Positions 10,751 through 21,500 of a stretch of DNA of 64,000 nt are shown piece after piece. A program made the position numbers and the translations under genes. Source of the DNA: Bigelowiella natans CCMP2755 (lineage: Eukaryota; Cercozoa; Chlorarachniophyceae); contig ADNK01001003.1 of NCBI GenBank assembly GCA_000320545.1, forward strand, positions 1-64,000, read 5' to 3'. The notes under the pieces were generated by a model. The model was not told where the DNA came from and made no database searches. It worked only from the letters and a program-made list of their open reading frames with translations. The number at the start of each line of letters is the position of its first letter. The stretch's first letter is position 1.

Positions 10751-10811
<61 letters not shown>

Positions 10812-10942
10812 TTTAATTAACCGGTCGCACCTCCCATTCAAACGAAGGGTAAAAAATTAAAACTCATGATTCTAACATAAGCTGAATTTTAGATGGCCAC
10901 CAAACAGTTGAATGGGGCGGTCGCTAAGATTACAGATTCTAA
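10497..10942. other. AT-rich spacer with microsatellite
   Basis: Nothing coding is seen. A (TA)n tract at about 10753-10786 runs straight into a (GT)n tract to 10811. Confidence 0.6.
10753..10811. repeat. (TA)n-(GT)n compound microsatellite
   Basis: Uninterrupted TA run followed by a GT run. Confidence 0.95.
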
Positions 10943-11049
10943 TCAAATATATCTTTTTAGAATTCCTGAATATCTAATCACAAGCAGAGTTTTCCAAAAT
11001 TTAACTATAATTTTTGGAATACATATTCATAACACATATATAAATTAAA

Positions 11050-11140
<91 letters not shown>

Positions 11141-11189
11141 ATCTTTATACTTACAAATATTATACGTATATTAAATATATATTTTTCTT

Positions 11190-11234
<45 letters not shown>

Positions 11235-12506
11235 CCATAGAGTTGAGGAATTTTTGTATGACTATCCCATGTTCCGCGCTTATCACCAAATATGAGGTAT
11301 AAAAGAGTGCACTTGAAATCATTGCAAATATAGTCCAGCACACATTTCTTACAGCCTGTTCTCTGAATAACAAACTTGATTATAATAGCAACTCCCTACA
11401 ACTCCAACCGTGTTTTGCAACTTACTTTGCCTTCCCCGCAATATGTAGTAACGGCGTGACGAGAAGGTAAGCGCATGCGAAGTTGATCCCACTATCGTAC
11501 ATCAGAGCAAAGACGACAGATAGTTGCCAAGTGTATCCGATCTTGCTTACACATATCACGCTACCTGTAATAGTACAACAAATGACTACTGAGAAACCAA
11601 TCTTTGAGGGAAAGAATCTCTAGCGAGAAATATGCATTTAACATGCATGCATGCGAAGTACCGTGGAAATCAATCAGCTCAACTTTAACTGGAAGCCCGA
11701 GTAGAATCGTGAGAGGAGCATACAACAACCCATAAGAATGTATGATCTGTGATAGATATAGCTTAAGGTCATAGATTAAAATCGGCGCATAGGAGATTGA
11801 GACAAAATCAGAAATGGGGGCTAAAATAAAAATATCATTGAGGGAAAAAGAGAAGAGTAGAGATACCCTCCAGATCCATTTACTGCGAACGGAATATTCT
11901 TTCATGATGTCGAACATTTGCGACTGATTTTTTAACAAGCAATTTCTCGTTATTCACGGTTGTCACAATTTGTAGAGATCAGCCTGCGTAAACTCAAACC
12001 TCAGAACCTGACGATTCGACCCAAAAATCATAAATTACCCTACTTTCTCTCACTTTCCCGATTTTCAAACCTTTGAATAAAGGGCTCTATATAACAGCCA
12101 TTTCAGAGGTAAATAACCGATCTTTCCCACATTCGCCACCAACCTAAGATGCAAGTATGCATACTGTTGGAAGTAGATTGTAACAAGCAGGATAACAAAG
12201 TTTTTATGCTGCCGAAGAGAATTTTAGACGAATTTCGAATGATTCTACCAGCATTTTGCAGTGTCTTGATTTACGTCCACCGTCAAGTGTAAAGTGTGAA
12301 TAGTAACACCACAGATCAAAGTAGCGAAGTCAAACACCAGTATGTCCCTAGTTAAGCTCTGCACTTCCTTTTCTCCAAGCTTGTTTGTTCTCTTCGGTTT
12401 TTTCTCATATGCTTTTGTGACATGGCTTGTACAAAATATGGACAAAATAATGCCGAACACAATGCTGTTGACTAGGTCAGAAAGGTAGGTGTCTCTTGTG
12501 AGAAAT
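10943..12506 (-). CDS. multi-pass membrane protein, intron-rich, 5' end open
   Basis: Four exons join in phase: 11662-11917, 11426-11564, 11235-11362 and 10943-10965 (TGA). They give a chain with at least four hydrophobic segments (FSLNDIFILAPISDF; YGLLYAPLTILLGLPV; YTWQLSVVFALMYD with FACAYLLVTPLLHI; VCWTIFAMISSALFYTSYLV). Introns: 11565-11661, 11363-11425 and 10966-11234, the last filled with TA, GC and GT runs. A further exon at 12249-12506 (TRDTYLSDLVNSIVFGIILS..., DILVFDFATLICGVTI) has matching style and proper borders. Its junction to 11917 is unresolved: the frame from the ATG at 11915-11917 may be a start or part of a longer exon. Another candidate exon near 12641-12749 (TGAYLFVMATHTHH) ends at a good donor but does not phase with 12506. 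It could be a channel, transporter or receptor; I do not recognise the family. Confidence 0.6.
11054..11231. repeat. (TA)n, (GC)n, (GT)n and second (TA)n within an intron
   Basis: TA run 11054-11086, then alternating GC 11092-11107, GT to 11136, and a second TA run 11192-11231. All lie in the last intron of the membrane-protein gene. Confidence 0.95.
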
Positions 12507-12591
12507 CTGATCAATTTCAGAGTATGGCAACAAATTAAAATCAGCGTATGTAATTTAGAAATATATATAGATCTGCATACCAATATATACA

Positions 12592-12594
<3 letters not shown>

Positions 12595-12631
<37 letters not shown>
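12595..12631. repeat. (TA)n microsatellite
   Basis: TA run, probably intronic. About 100 bp to the right, three loose tandem copies of gcaccagttac lie at about 12727-12771. Confidence 0.95.
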
Positions 12632-12634
<3 letters not shown>

Positions 12635-13239
12635 CTTTACCCCATAACGCACGGTTAAAGAGGTCCCTTTCAATGTGCCTCCTACTATCCAAATGATGAG
12701 TGTGAGTCGCCATCACAAAGAGATAGGCACCAGTTACACATGCGAGCACCAGTTACACAGGCACCAGTTACTTACACATGCGAAAAGCAACAGGACAGAT
12801 GATTGATTGACGAGTGACATCAATTTACTTTTTCGGTGAAATCACCAGAAATGGGCCAGAAAACAAGCCAGAAATCCAGGAAATCAAGTTAATTGCAGTC
12901 TAGATCTACCTTCGGTGAAATCGCCAGAAATAGATCTTCGAGCATCACTTGCAATCTGCTGGTACACAGAGCAGATCTAGATCTAATTCGGGAGCGTCGG
13001 ATTTTTACCGTTTTTGGACAAGCGGAGGGCATTTTCATGCAACGTCCTAGTGGGTTGTATTTCTGCAGCGCGCGTGTCGCTCAATGCCGAACAGCCACGA
13101 TTTGGGCAACATCATACTAAAAATGGCGCCCAGAAACTAGCCCCATTTCTCGCTGAGGTGTGCGGACACAGGAGAAAACATGGATAAATCCCCTGCATTT
13201 TAGACGGACGATTCAGAAACCACATTGCCGACTGTGAAC

Positions 13240-14634
13240 ATGTTGTCCAAGGGCATGGGGGTGGGGCTAAATCGAGTCGCCCTCATTCTCGCCGCAACGG
13301 TCGTCACCGCATCGTTCCCGATGCCAGAAAGAACGACTGCGAACCAAGGTGCGACCTTGCGTGTCAAAGGAGCTATTGCTCAAAATCTTAGCATTGCAGC
13401 AGAGGGAAAGGTAAAGGAGTTTCTCTCTTCAGAGGAGATGAATGAAGTCTTCCAGAGATGCTGCCCTCTCATGGTCCCCCTCAACGGGGAAGAGAGGCTA
13501 GCAGTCCTTCACACTCTCGTTATGGGAAGCGAGCTTGTTCACAACTTCCCTAGCGTTGACGGGACTGGCAACTTTTTCAAGGACTTGACCATCAAGTTGG
13601 CAATGGAATATCCTTGGTTCTTGAATGAGTGGCAAGCGCTTCTCATACTCAACGGCACCACCGGCTCCAAAGACGCAAAAAATACTTCAAATCGTGTCTA
13701 TGTCGATGCAGAAGTTTCGATTTACGGGTGCAAAGCCTTTGCGAAGGAGCAGCATCCCACATGGGAAGAGGCATCTGACAGGCTACTCTACGTGGCGCAC
13801 AACATGCGACAGATTGACACGGGAAACAACGTCTTCTTCGGCAACGTCTCGGCCGTTTTCCGAACTAGCAAGGTGAAAGACAATGTTCTCATCGCCCCTA
13901 TTGACACAGGCATCTATGAAGGAAGTTGTAACAACTCGTATGGGCCAAACCTACCCATCGACTGTGATGCATGGAAAGATGACCCCATCGGCACCTTGGA
14001 GTTCTCAGACCACCTTTTCCTAGAAAATCTCCAAATATGGGCGAAGGCACGTAACTATACCATGGTGCAGGAAGCTGAAGCCCTTTTCACACGATCTGCG
14101 ATCTCAAAATATAGCTACTCATCCTTGCCGAACGTCACCAGCAAAGACGTCATCCGTTACTATGAGTCTAATATCGTGGGCAATCCACCCTTCCCAGAAA
14201 GTGTCAAGTTTTTGATAGGTTACTTCCCGTATTTGTTCGGAACGCAGGACGGGCTCAACCTACAGAAGCTTGCTGACAGATATAACTGGCCTTTGGTCTG
14301 GGCGCTGGGTGTCTACCCAACCAGCCACCACATTTCGCCAGCATACGGCGCAAATGAGCGAGTGCTCGACCCAACCGCAAAAGCTTCCTCCAGCCTCAAT
14401 ATTACCATTTCCAAAAAAATGTCTGCATCTTTCGAAGAGCTGTGGGGGAAGGCGGCCGCAGTTCGCAAGAGCACGGCTCACAAATTGCCTCCCCAAACGA
14501 CTATTGAAGGTTGGTGGTCTGAATTGATGCAGACAGAGCAAGTGCGAATCGGGCCGGCGTCACCATTTTCCTGTCGTGCGCTAGATGAATGTATTGGTGT
14601 ATCACTCTCATCGAATGACTGTATTTGCCTTTAA
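13240..14634 (+). CDS. secreted glycoprotein-like protein, unknown family
   Basis: Intronless, 464 residues from the ATG at 13240. The N-terminus (MLSKGMGVGLNRVALILAAT) is a good signal peptide with a cleavage region near residues 26-30. The mature part has about eight N-glycosylation sequons (NLS, NGT, NTS, NVS, NNS, NYT, NVT, NIT), a Cys pair (RCCPLM) and several more Cys residues, and no further membrane segment, so export or luminal location is likely. Motif-like pieces include YPWFLNEWQALLIL and RYNWPLVWALGVYPTSHH. The Cys-rich end (CRALDECIGV...DCICL) is unusual. A seven-codon upstream ORF starts at about 13181. A 22-nt imperfect direct repeat (ttcggtgaaatc-ccagaaat) lies upstream near 12,832 and 12,911. 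I do not recognise a family or catalytic motif. Confidence 0.75.
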   Translation: MLSKGMGVGLNRVALILAATVVTASFPMPERTTANQGATLRVKGAIAQNLSIAAEGKVKEFLSSEEMNEVFQRCCPLMVPLNGEERLAVLHTLVMGSELVHNFPSVDGTGNFFKDLTIKLAMEYPWFLNEWQALLILNGTTGSKDAKNTSNRVYVDAEVSIYGCKAFAKEQHPTWEEASDRLLYVAHNMRQIDTGNNVFFGNVSAVFRTSKVKDNVLIAPIDTGIYEGSCNNSYGPNLPIDCDAWKDDPIGTLEFSDHLFLENLQIWAKARNYTMVQEAEALFTRSAISKYSYSSLPNVTSKDVIRYYESNIVGNPPFPESVKFLIGYFPYLFGTQDGLNLQKLADRYNWPLVWALGVYPTSHHISPAYGANERVLDPTAKASSSLNITISKKMSASFEELWGKAAAVRKSTAHKLPPQTTIEGWWSELMQTEQVRIGPASPFSCRALDECIGVSLSSNDCICL

Positions 14635-15192
14635 CTATCTTAAGCTATTTGAAGAGCTGATTTCATGCGTGGCATGTCCGAACTATCCTATGTTTGGTGA
14701 CCCGACGTGGTCAGCTGTTGCGTAGCTTATAACACAATGATTGAATTTATTGTAATGAAAGACTCAGTTGACGTTATCCTTGAGCTCATACTTACTCCAT
14801 TGAGCCTGCATGCCGATCATGCACACGGACCAATAGATGCCACCTTTGCTCACCCCGAATACGCATACATGCATCTGATGCACCTGTCGCTGTACAATTG
14901 TACCACTACAATACACTCTAGCACTAACAATACACAAACAACTAGATGGCTAGCTTCATGTTGATCTTACTAGCCAACGTGTGCTGCAAAGGATGGTACG
15001 ATGTACAATGTGTGCACAGTAGTTGCCGCCATTGAAAGATCTGGAGATGCCAATAGAAGCTAGCTATGCAGCCACATGCATGGCCGAATAGATGACTACA
15101 AATTAAATTGCATCTCTCATGACACATGTTGATAGTTCCGTGCAAGAGTTCGCCGTTTCTTGCACTGGCAATGCTCAATTTGCAACACAATG
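14635..15192. other. stretch without a supported gene
   Basis: No coding frame beyond chance length. It ends at the second LINE-type tail. Confidence 0.5.
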
Positions 15193-15275
15193 TGAGACGG
15201 ATGTAATCAATCAAATTAAATTTGTTCAATGGTTATCCTCATGTAGCTGTGAAATGCAGCGGCTACAGCGCTAAC
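15193..15275 (-). mobile_element. 3' tail of a non-LTR (LINE-type) element, copy 2
   Basis: The minus strand encodes SAVAAAFHSYMRITIEQI and a stop, followed by the shared end (complement of tgagacggatgtaat). It differs from copies 1 and 3 mostly by conservative changes (L/F, I/M, M/I, D/E), as if copies diverged from coding ancestors. Upstream element sequence is missing. Confidence 0.6.
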
Positions 15276-15568
15276 ACAATGTGTGTTCTTGACAGATGCA
15301 AGATATACGACGTATTTAAAAGCAGTCATAAATGTATTTGTTATCACTACTGAACACGCCAACGAATGCAGGCATCGCATAGCACCTGTGCACCTAATAA
15401 CATCTATTAGTGCTGGTCATTGTTGGCCTAGCTAATTTAAAACCATGCTAGCATGTTTAAAACAAAACTACAAGGATAGAGAGTAGCGCGCAGATAGATG
15501 TGCATCACATCTCTGGTACTCTCCCACAACGGTTTGGGACGCAACACAGTTCATCGAGAATAAAAACT

Positions 15569-18500
15569 TCATATTCTCTTGGTGCTGAGCTTCATCTTCG
15601 ACACAGAAATTGTCCGATGTGTTTTACCAGAGACTCGGCTGCTGGCAACGGAAACCCTTGATTTCGAGCCACTAGACAAGGCTTCCTTTGGATCACCTTC
15701 ACCCCCCTTTCCTACTCTGTGTAGTGCTGAAAGTGACATTGCCGATATATGAAACTTGGGGTTATCGTCGCTGTTAGTCTTCCTCCTATGCTTGATGTCC
15801 TCGCCTCCTCGAAACTGGTCATCACCACTCTCTTCCCCGCTAGTTGCCCAGCTATTTCCACGTTGTTGTTGCTGCTGCTGCTGCTCCTCCTCCTCCTGCT
15901 GCTGCTTCTGTTCTCCCCCCTTGGTAGGCACAACTGCGGCACTCGTTTTGCTAATAGCAGGCTGGGCCATGTGCGAACCGCCACGCGACGGAGATTGAGG
16001 TGACCCGTGTGGGGCAAAACTTGCCCTCACGTGCTGCATGGGCGCAACAAGCCTCATCATCGAGTCAGGGCGCTGCTGCTGCTGCTGCTGCTTTCGCTGG
16101 TGTCCCACGTCGTGTGGTTCTACCCGTGGATGAAGGGTGAATTGGGTGTCCATGCGAGTCGGTGGTGAGACAACCTCCGCTGCTCTCTCCCCATCGTCTC
16201 TTCCGCTGTGACCTCTAGCAGCTACCAGGGGGGGCGGCAGCTTGGTTTGCTGCTCGTTGCCTGGGGGAGACACAGCGATGGTTGCGTCAGGGAAGGTCAT
16301 CGCTGATATCTTAAGGTCTTGGAGAGCAGGGGGAGGGAAACCTGTCCCACTATGCCTAAGGGACGGCGAGATCGGCATCATCCGCCCCTTCGGAGGGAGG
16401 TCGTTGTCAGCGAAGACAAGATCTCCAGGGCAGCTGTGACTACCGGGTTTGTCAAGATTACCATAGTTGTTCTTATCAGGTGCGTCAGATGCTGTTGTTG
16501 CCGTTGTCTCCGACTCACTGAAGATCTTGGAGATCCTGCCGCTTCCCCGGCTACGTGACGACCCATATTTGCTCCTTCCTTTGATGCCGCCGAGTTGCCC
16601 CCCCCCCCGGGAGATGCCAAACTCTTCCAAGTCCCGCCTGAGTCGGGAGTCGGGTGAATCGATCTCAGCCCCGACCCCTCGCTGCTGCTCCACCTCCTCA
16701 AACGTCGGATCCAGCCGGAACTCGATCCTGATGATCGGGGCCACGCGGTGAGAGAATTGGATGAGGCGGTTGATGTCATCGTCCGTGTTGATGCTGTTCC
16801 CGTCGATGGAGACGATCCTCCATCCCTCGCGCACCTTGCCGTCGGCTTGCGACCTGGGCATCACTCTCGTCACTATCTTGTCTAGGTACTCGATGCCTAT
16901 CGTTCCCGGCCGGAATCCAACCTCCCTCTTGATCTCGCGCACCCCCGTCCTCTCCTCGCTCTCCTCATCGGCCCACCCAAAGATATGCGGCCTTTTCCCT
17001 CCGCACGGTGCGTACACCAGCGCCGTGGCGAGGGTGAGCATGGCTGCGCGAATCATGATGTCAAACACCAGTGCCAAGACCACAATGCCGACCCAGCGAA
17101 AGCTCCCAAAGGATCCCACGTCGCCGATGACATCGTTCCTGCCCTCCTCCGTTGAAGCTAGAGCAACTAAGAGAACCCACAAGGCTACGCACACCGCCCA
17201 GCACACTACGACTGCTACCGTGTCGCGAATCGTGCACCGTCGTCGCGACGGCTCGATGCTGTCCTCCTCATCGCCGCCTCCCTTTCCGTCATACGGCCTG
17301 CCTTCGAGTTCCGCGCGCAACAAGTCGATTTTATATAACGGATCCAGATCCATCGTGTGGCTGCTGGCGTCGTCCTTCCGCCCCCTCTTCCTCTTCTTCC
17401 TCCTCCTCCTCCTTTCCTTCTTTTGCTTCCTCCGGATCTTCTCCACCCGAGACTCGATCTCTGTCATCTTGTCGTCGTTGAACCTGACCTGGAAGGACTT
17501 CTTGTCCGTGTTCAGGGTCTCGATCCCGGTCGCGTTCTCGAGGTCCAGCACCGAGCGCAGGTGGTCATGGTCGTTCTCGTTGTAGCTCTTCTCGTCCTCC
17601 TCCAGCTTCCGCACGCAGTTGACGGACTTGATGGAGACCCTGCGCCCTCTCCCCTGCGCGTGCGAGCGGCTGCCACTCTTCGTCCCGCCCCGCTCCTCGT
17701 CCCGGTCGGCAGCAAAACGGTTAGGACCGAACATGTTGTCGAGGGTAGTAGTAGCGCTGTTCTCCTCTGGCTGCTGTCGCCGCTGTTGCGAGGGATTGTT
17801 GTTGTCTTCTCGATGCGCCTGCTGCTGTGGAAAGCGACTACTATAAGATCCGAAAAGACTGCCTCTCCTCGTCCGGCTCCTCCCCCCACCCCCCTTGGTT
17901 TCTACGCTGAGTCTCCGGGTCTCCACGCTGCCTCTTCGCGCCACAAGGCTGTCTCTTCTACTGCTAGGGGCACCACTTGCTCGGGAGTCCAGGCTCTCCC
18001 TGTGCCTTGCAGGTGCCTCTTCACGTTTGTTTCGAACGGCAGGGGGGGCTAGACGATCCTTGTTGCTATCAATGCTGCCCCGTCGTCTCCCAATGTCATC
18101 CTGTTGGGAGAGTGGAGGGCCTAGCGATAGATGCTTTGTATCGTCCTGCGGTTGTCCTGCAGATTCGCCCCCTCCCCCTCCTACTTCTCCTCGTCCCGTT
18201 GCTGCGCCATCATGGCCAGGGTCACCACCTGTGTTCCAGCTTGACTCCCTCTTCTCGTTTTCGTACTGCTGCTGCTGTTCTTGCTTGTGAGGATACTTGG
18301 AAGAGAGGTTGTCGTCACTGTTGTAATAGTTTCCAATATCGTCGTCTTCTTCCCTATCCTCCTCCTCCTCCTCCTCCTCCTCCTCCTCCTCAGATGGTTG
18401 AAGCACGTGGCCCGGCGCCATCGTCGTGACAAGCAGGATGATCTGAATGCAGCAGCTGATACCACCACCGTCCTCGAGGCTGATCGCATACTGCTCCGGA

Positions 18501-21500
18501 ACCACTCGAACGAACATCAGGGAGAACAGATATGGAATCGGGAGGCAGAGGGCTGCCGTCAGCACCGCCACGCTAGCCGCATCCTCCACGGTGCTCATCA
18601 CCAGCAGCGCACAGCAAATGGTAGCAGCGGCGAAGATGAGGACGAACAAGATCGTGATTCGCTTGAAGGAATTGAGGTAGTCGCCGTGGTGGCGCGAGCA
18701 GACCGAGATCCAGCTGTGGGAGCGCCTCAGGCCCCAGCCCGTCATCTCCATGCAGAGCTCCGACCCCCGCTCCCCCTCCCTCAGCGAGAGGAGCACGTTG
18801 TTCGACTTCCTCCAGAACCGCGGCACCCACTTGCTGTACATGCGGCCCATCCGCCGTTCATCGTGCCAGTGAGCGAGGAGCGAGAACACCACGTAGGCGA
18901 CCAGCATTACGAAGCAGAAGAGCATCGTGGGCCGGGAGATAATCAGCAGGAACGTTGAGGCTGCGCTCGCCTCGCTGTCCACGTCCTCCACGTCGCCGGG
19001 CGGCGACACGGCCACCAGCTCAACCGTGAACGTCGTGAAGTGCGACGTCTCGCAGGTGACGAAGAGGCTGTTTTCAAAGTCGTCTCCCGGAACCCTGGAC
19101 TGCAGGCCCTCAACGCTCCAGAGGCGTTGCTCCTCCACCCAGAAATTGCACGAGGGAGCTGTGAACATGCCTAACGGCTGCAGTATGGGCAGAGAGACAT
19201 TTGAGGGCACGCTGAGCCCGTTGATATTGAGGGTCCCACCCCCTTGAATCAGCTGCACGATTGTGGACCCTGTCCAGTTGCCAACAGGGACGGGGTAGAG
19301 CGTCGATGCATCAACATAGCCTAAGATTACATCCACTGGCCCGCTGACTGCGGAGATGTTTGCGCTCCTCGAGATCCCAACAGAGGCGCCGTTAGAGGCT
19401 CGAATCGTCGCGCCGGGAACCTGCTTAGGCAGCAGCCGCTGGAATGCCACGTTTATGACGGGGGTGTTGAACCGCAGCGGGGGCTCTCCAATCACGCTTC
19501 CATCGAGAATTCTAGAGCCGAACTTCGAGATGAGCTCCTCGATAAAAGCAGCCTCCCGTACCGACTGCTCGAAGGTCGCGCTCGTGTCGCTGTTCGCCGA
19601 TTCTGCGATGTTGCCGATGGATCGAAGGTACGCCCTAGCGATCTCCGCTGCGAACGTATTTAACCGGCTGGTGGTGGAGTTGAGGGCGACTTGGAGCCCG
19701 ATGCCTCTGGTTTCCAAAGAAAGCTCTTCCGTGAAGAGGAAAGAGGTAGCCGCCTCTAGAAGGCCAAGGGGCTGTAGTACCGCGAAATCCTCGGTGTCTG
19801 GCATCGCATTTTGCGTGTAGTTCCAAAGTGATCGTTGAAGCCGCGCGACGTTCAGGACCCGGAGCGTATCATTCACGGCAGCGTCTCCTATGCGTAGCCA
19901 CGACGCTAGTCCGACAAAGTAGACAGAGTAAGCTCCCGGACTGCTTCGTGGCAGTCTCTCCAGAGTCATGAAGGTTGCGTTTAGGTCGAGGGCCCGCGGC
20001 GCGACGCTCACAGAGAAGTCAAAAGAACTCCTCGCCCCAAGAATATCCACTATCCTAGCCTCAATCAGTACCGGGGAGCCGTCACGGTTGCTCGGCAGCT
20101 GTGTCTCACAAGTGGGAGAGTTTGAAAGTTCGCAAATTGGCACGACTGCCGCCTTTCCGTCGGTGCTACGCGTGCCTTTACCGGCTCCTTGCTCAACATA
20201 AAACGAGTATCTTAACGGCAGATTGACGTCGATCCATCCTAGAGGATGAGGGGGAGAAGAACGAAGAAACAGAAACAACGGTAATAGTATCAGCACCAAC
20301 AGCAGTAGTAGCAGCAGTGATGAACTAACAATAGGTCGCTGCTATCATTTTCTTCATCATCACCACCACCAAGTCACACCATAGCGTGAGTAGTATCTAA
20401 AGGGACAAGCAAGGCGAGCAAATGACATCGTTGATGATAAAATGTACGGGACTCTCCTGTCCTCTTGCAGCAATAAAACCCCTCTCTCTCTCTCACCCGC
20501 CCCCTCTAGTAGAAGAAAACCGTGCAGCAGCAGGAGTTGCATCAACGACGCCTACACACATACATGGAGGGAAGCATGCGTGGTTACCTGTGCACGAGAG
20601 GGAGAAGATGGTTTCCAGAGCAATGCCCGATGTAACTCCATCCGAAAAGCAACTTCCGCCACCAGGGGGGGCGTTGGTGAAAAACTGGATTTCAGTGATC
20701 GAGCCTGTAGTGAGAGTAGGAACAAACAGTAATCAAGATGGTGGAGGAGAAGTCAATCGAGTAATAATACGCTCGAGGAGCATTCGCTGGGTGTAGGAGA
20801 AATCGCGTGCGTGATTGCACACTTGAGGGCGATTCTAGAGGACATCTCATATGTTAGATATTCTCTCCGCTGCTGCTAGTTGTCGTTGTCGTAGTCGTCA
20901 CCATCATTAATATTCTGCAAGCTATCCGAACATTCATGTGGTACTGCACGCACCAAACCAACAGCAGTGACGAATGGTGACAACGACGACGACTACGACG
21001 ACGAGGAAGACATCGTTACGACCTGCATCAACACCGTCCTGAATTGTCACGGCAAAGGTAATCGATCGATCGATGGGAAGGGCGTTCTCTGCGATGACCA
21101 AAGATGGCGCTGTGATGGGAGTGAGCACGGCTGTGTTTGTCTCCAGATTCAGCGCTCCGGAGGGGTTGCTCCATCGGTACGTTATCTGATGGTCGTGGTG
21201 GTGGTAGTGCATGCGAATTGATAGAATTATGATTCAAGTCAACCATGATGCTACAGATGGCGAATGTTGTCACCGTTGTGCACGGGGCATCAGCATCCTC
21301 CTCCTCCTCATCATCATTATTATTCTTATCCCCTCACTGCCACCACTTTTGCACATCACTATCACCATCTCGCGTGAGGCGGAGGCCGTTTCAACGAATC
21401 GCCGTGATCACCACGTCCTACAATTACATCTGTTATTCTTACTGCTATTACTACTACTACCTCATCGGATTCGCCAGGCGTAACCGCTGTTGCACACCTG

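Noticed and set aside
17357-18052. Plus-strand frame of 231 codons opposite the polycystin-like exon
   Set aside because: Pro/Leu-rich antisense of Glu/Arg/Ser-rich coding sequence; no domain or splice support.
20239-20299. Hydrophobic N-terminus (a possible signal peptide) for a separate gene at 15,569-20,299
   Set aside because: It lies before the acceptor at 20,239-20,241; the exon joins the REJ exons in phase, so the hydrophobic run is a pyrimidine tract read as protein.
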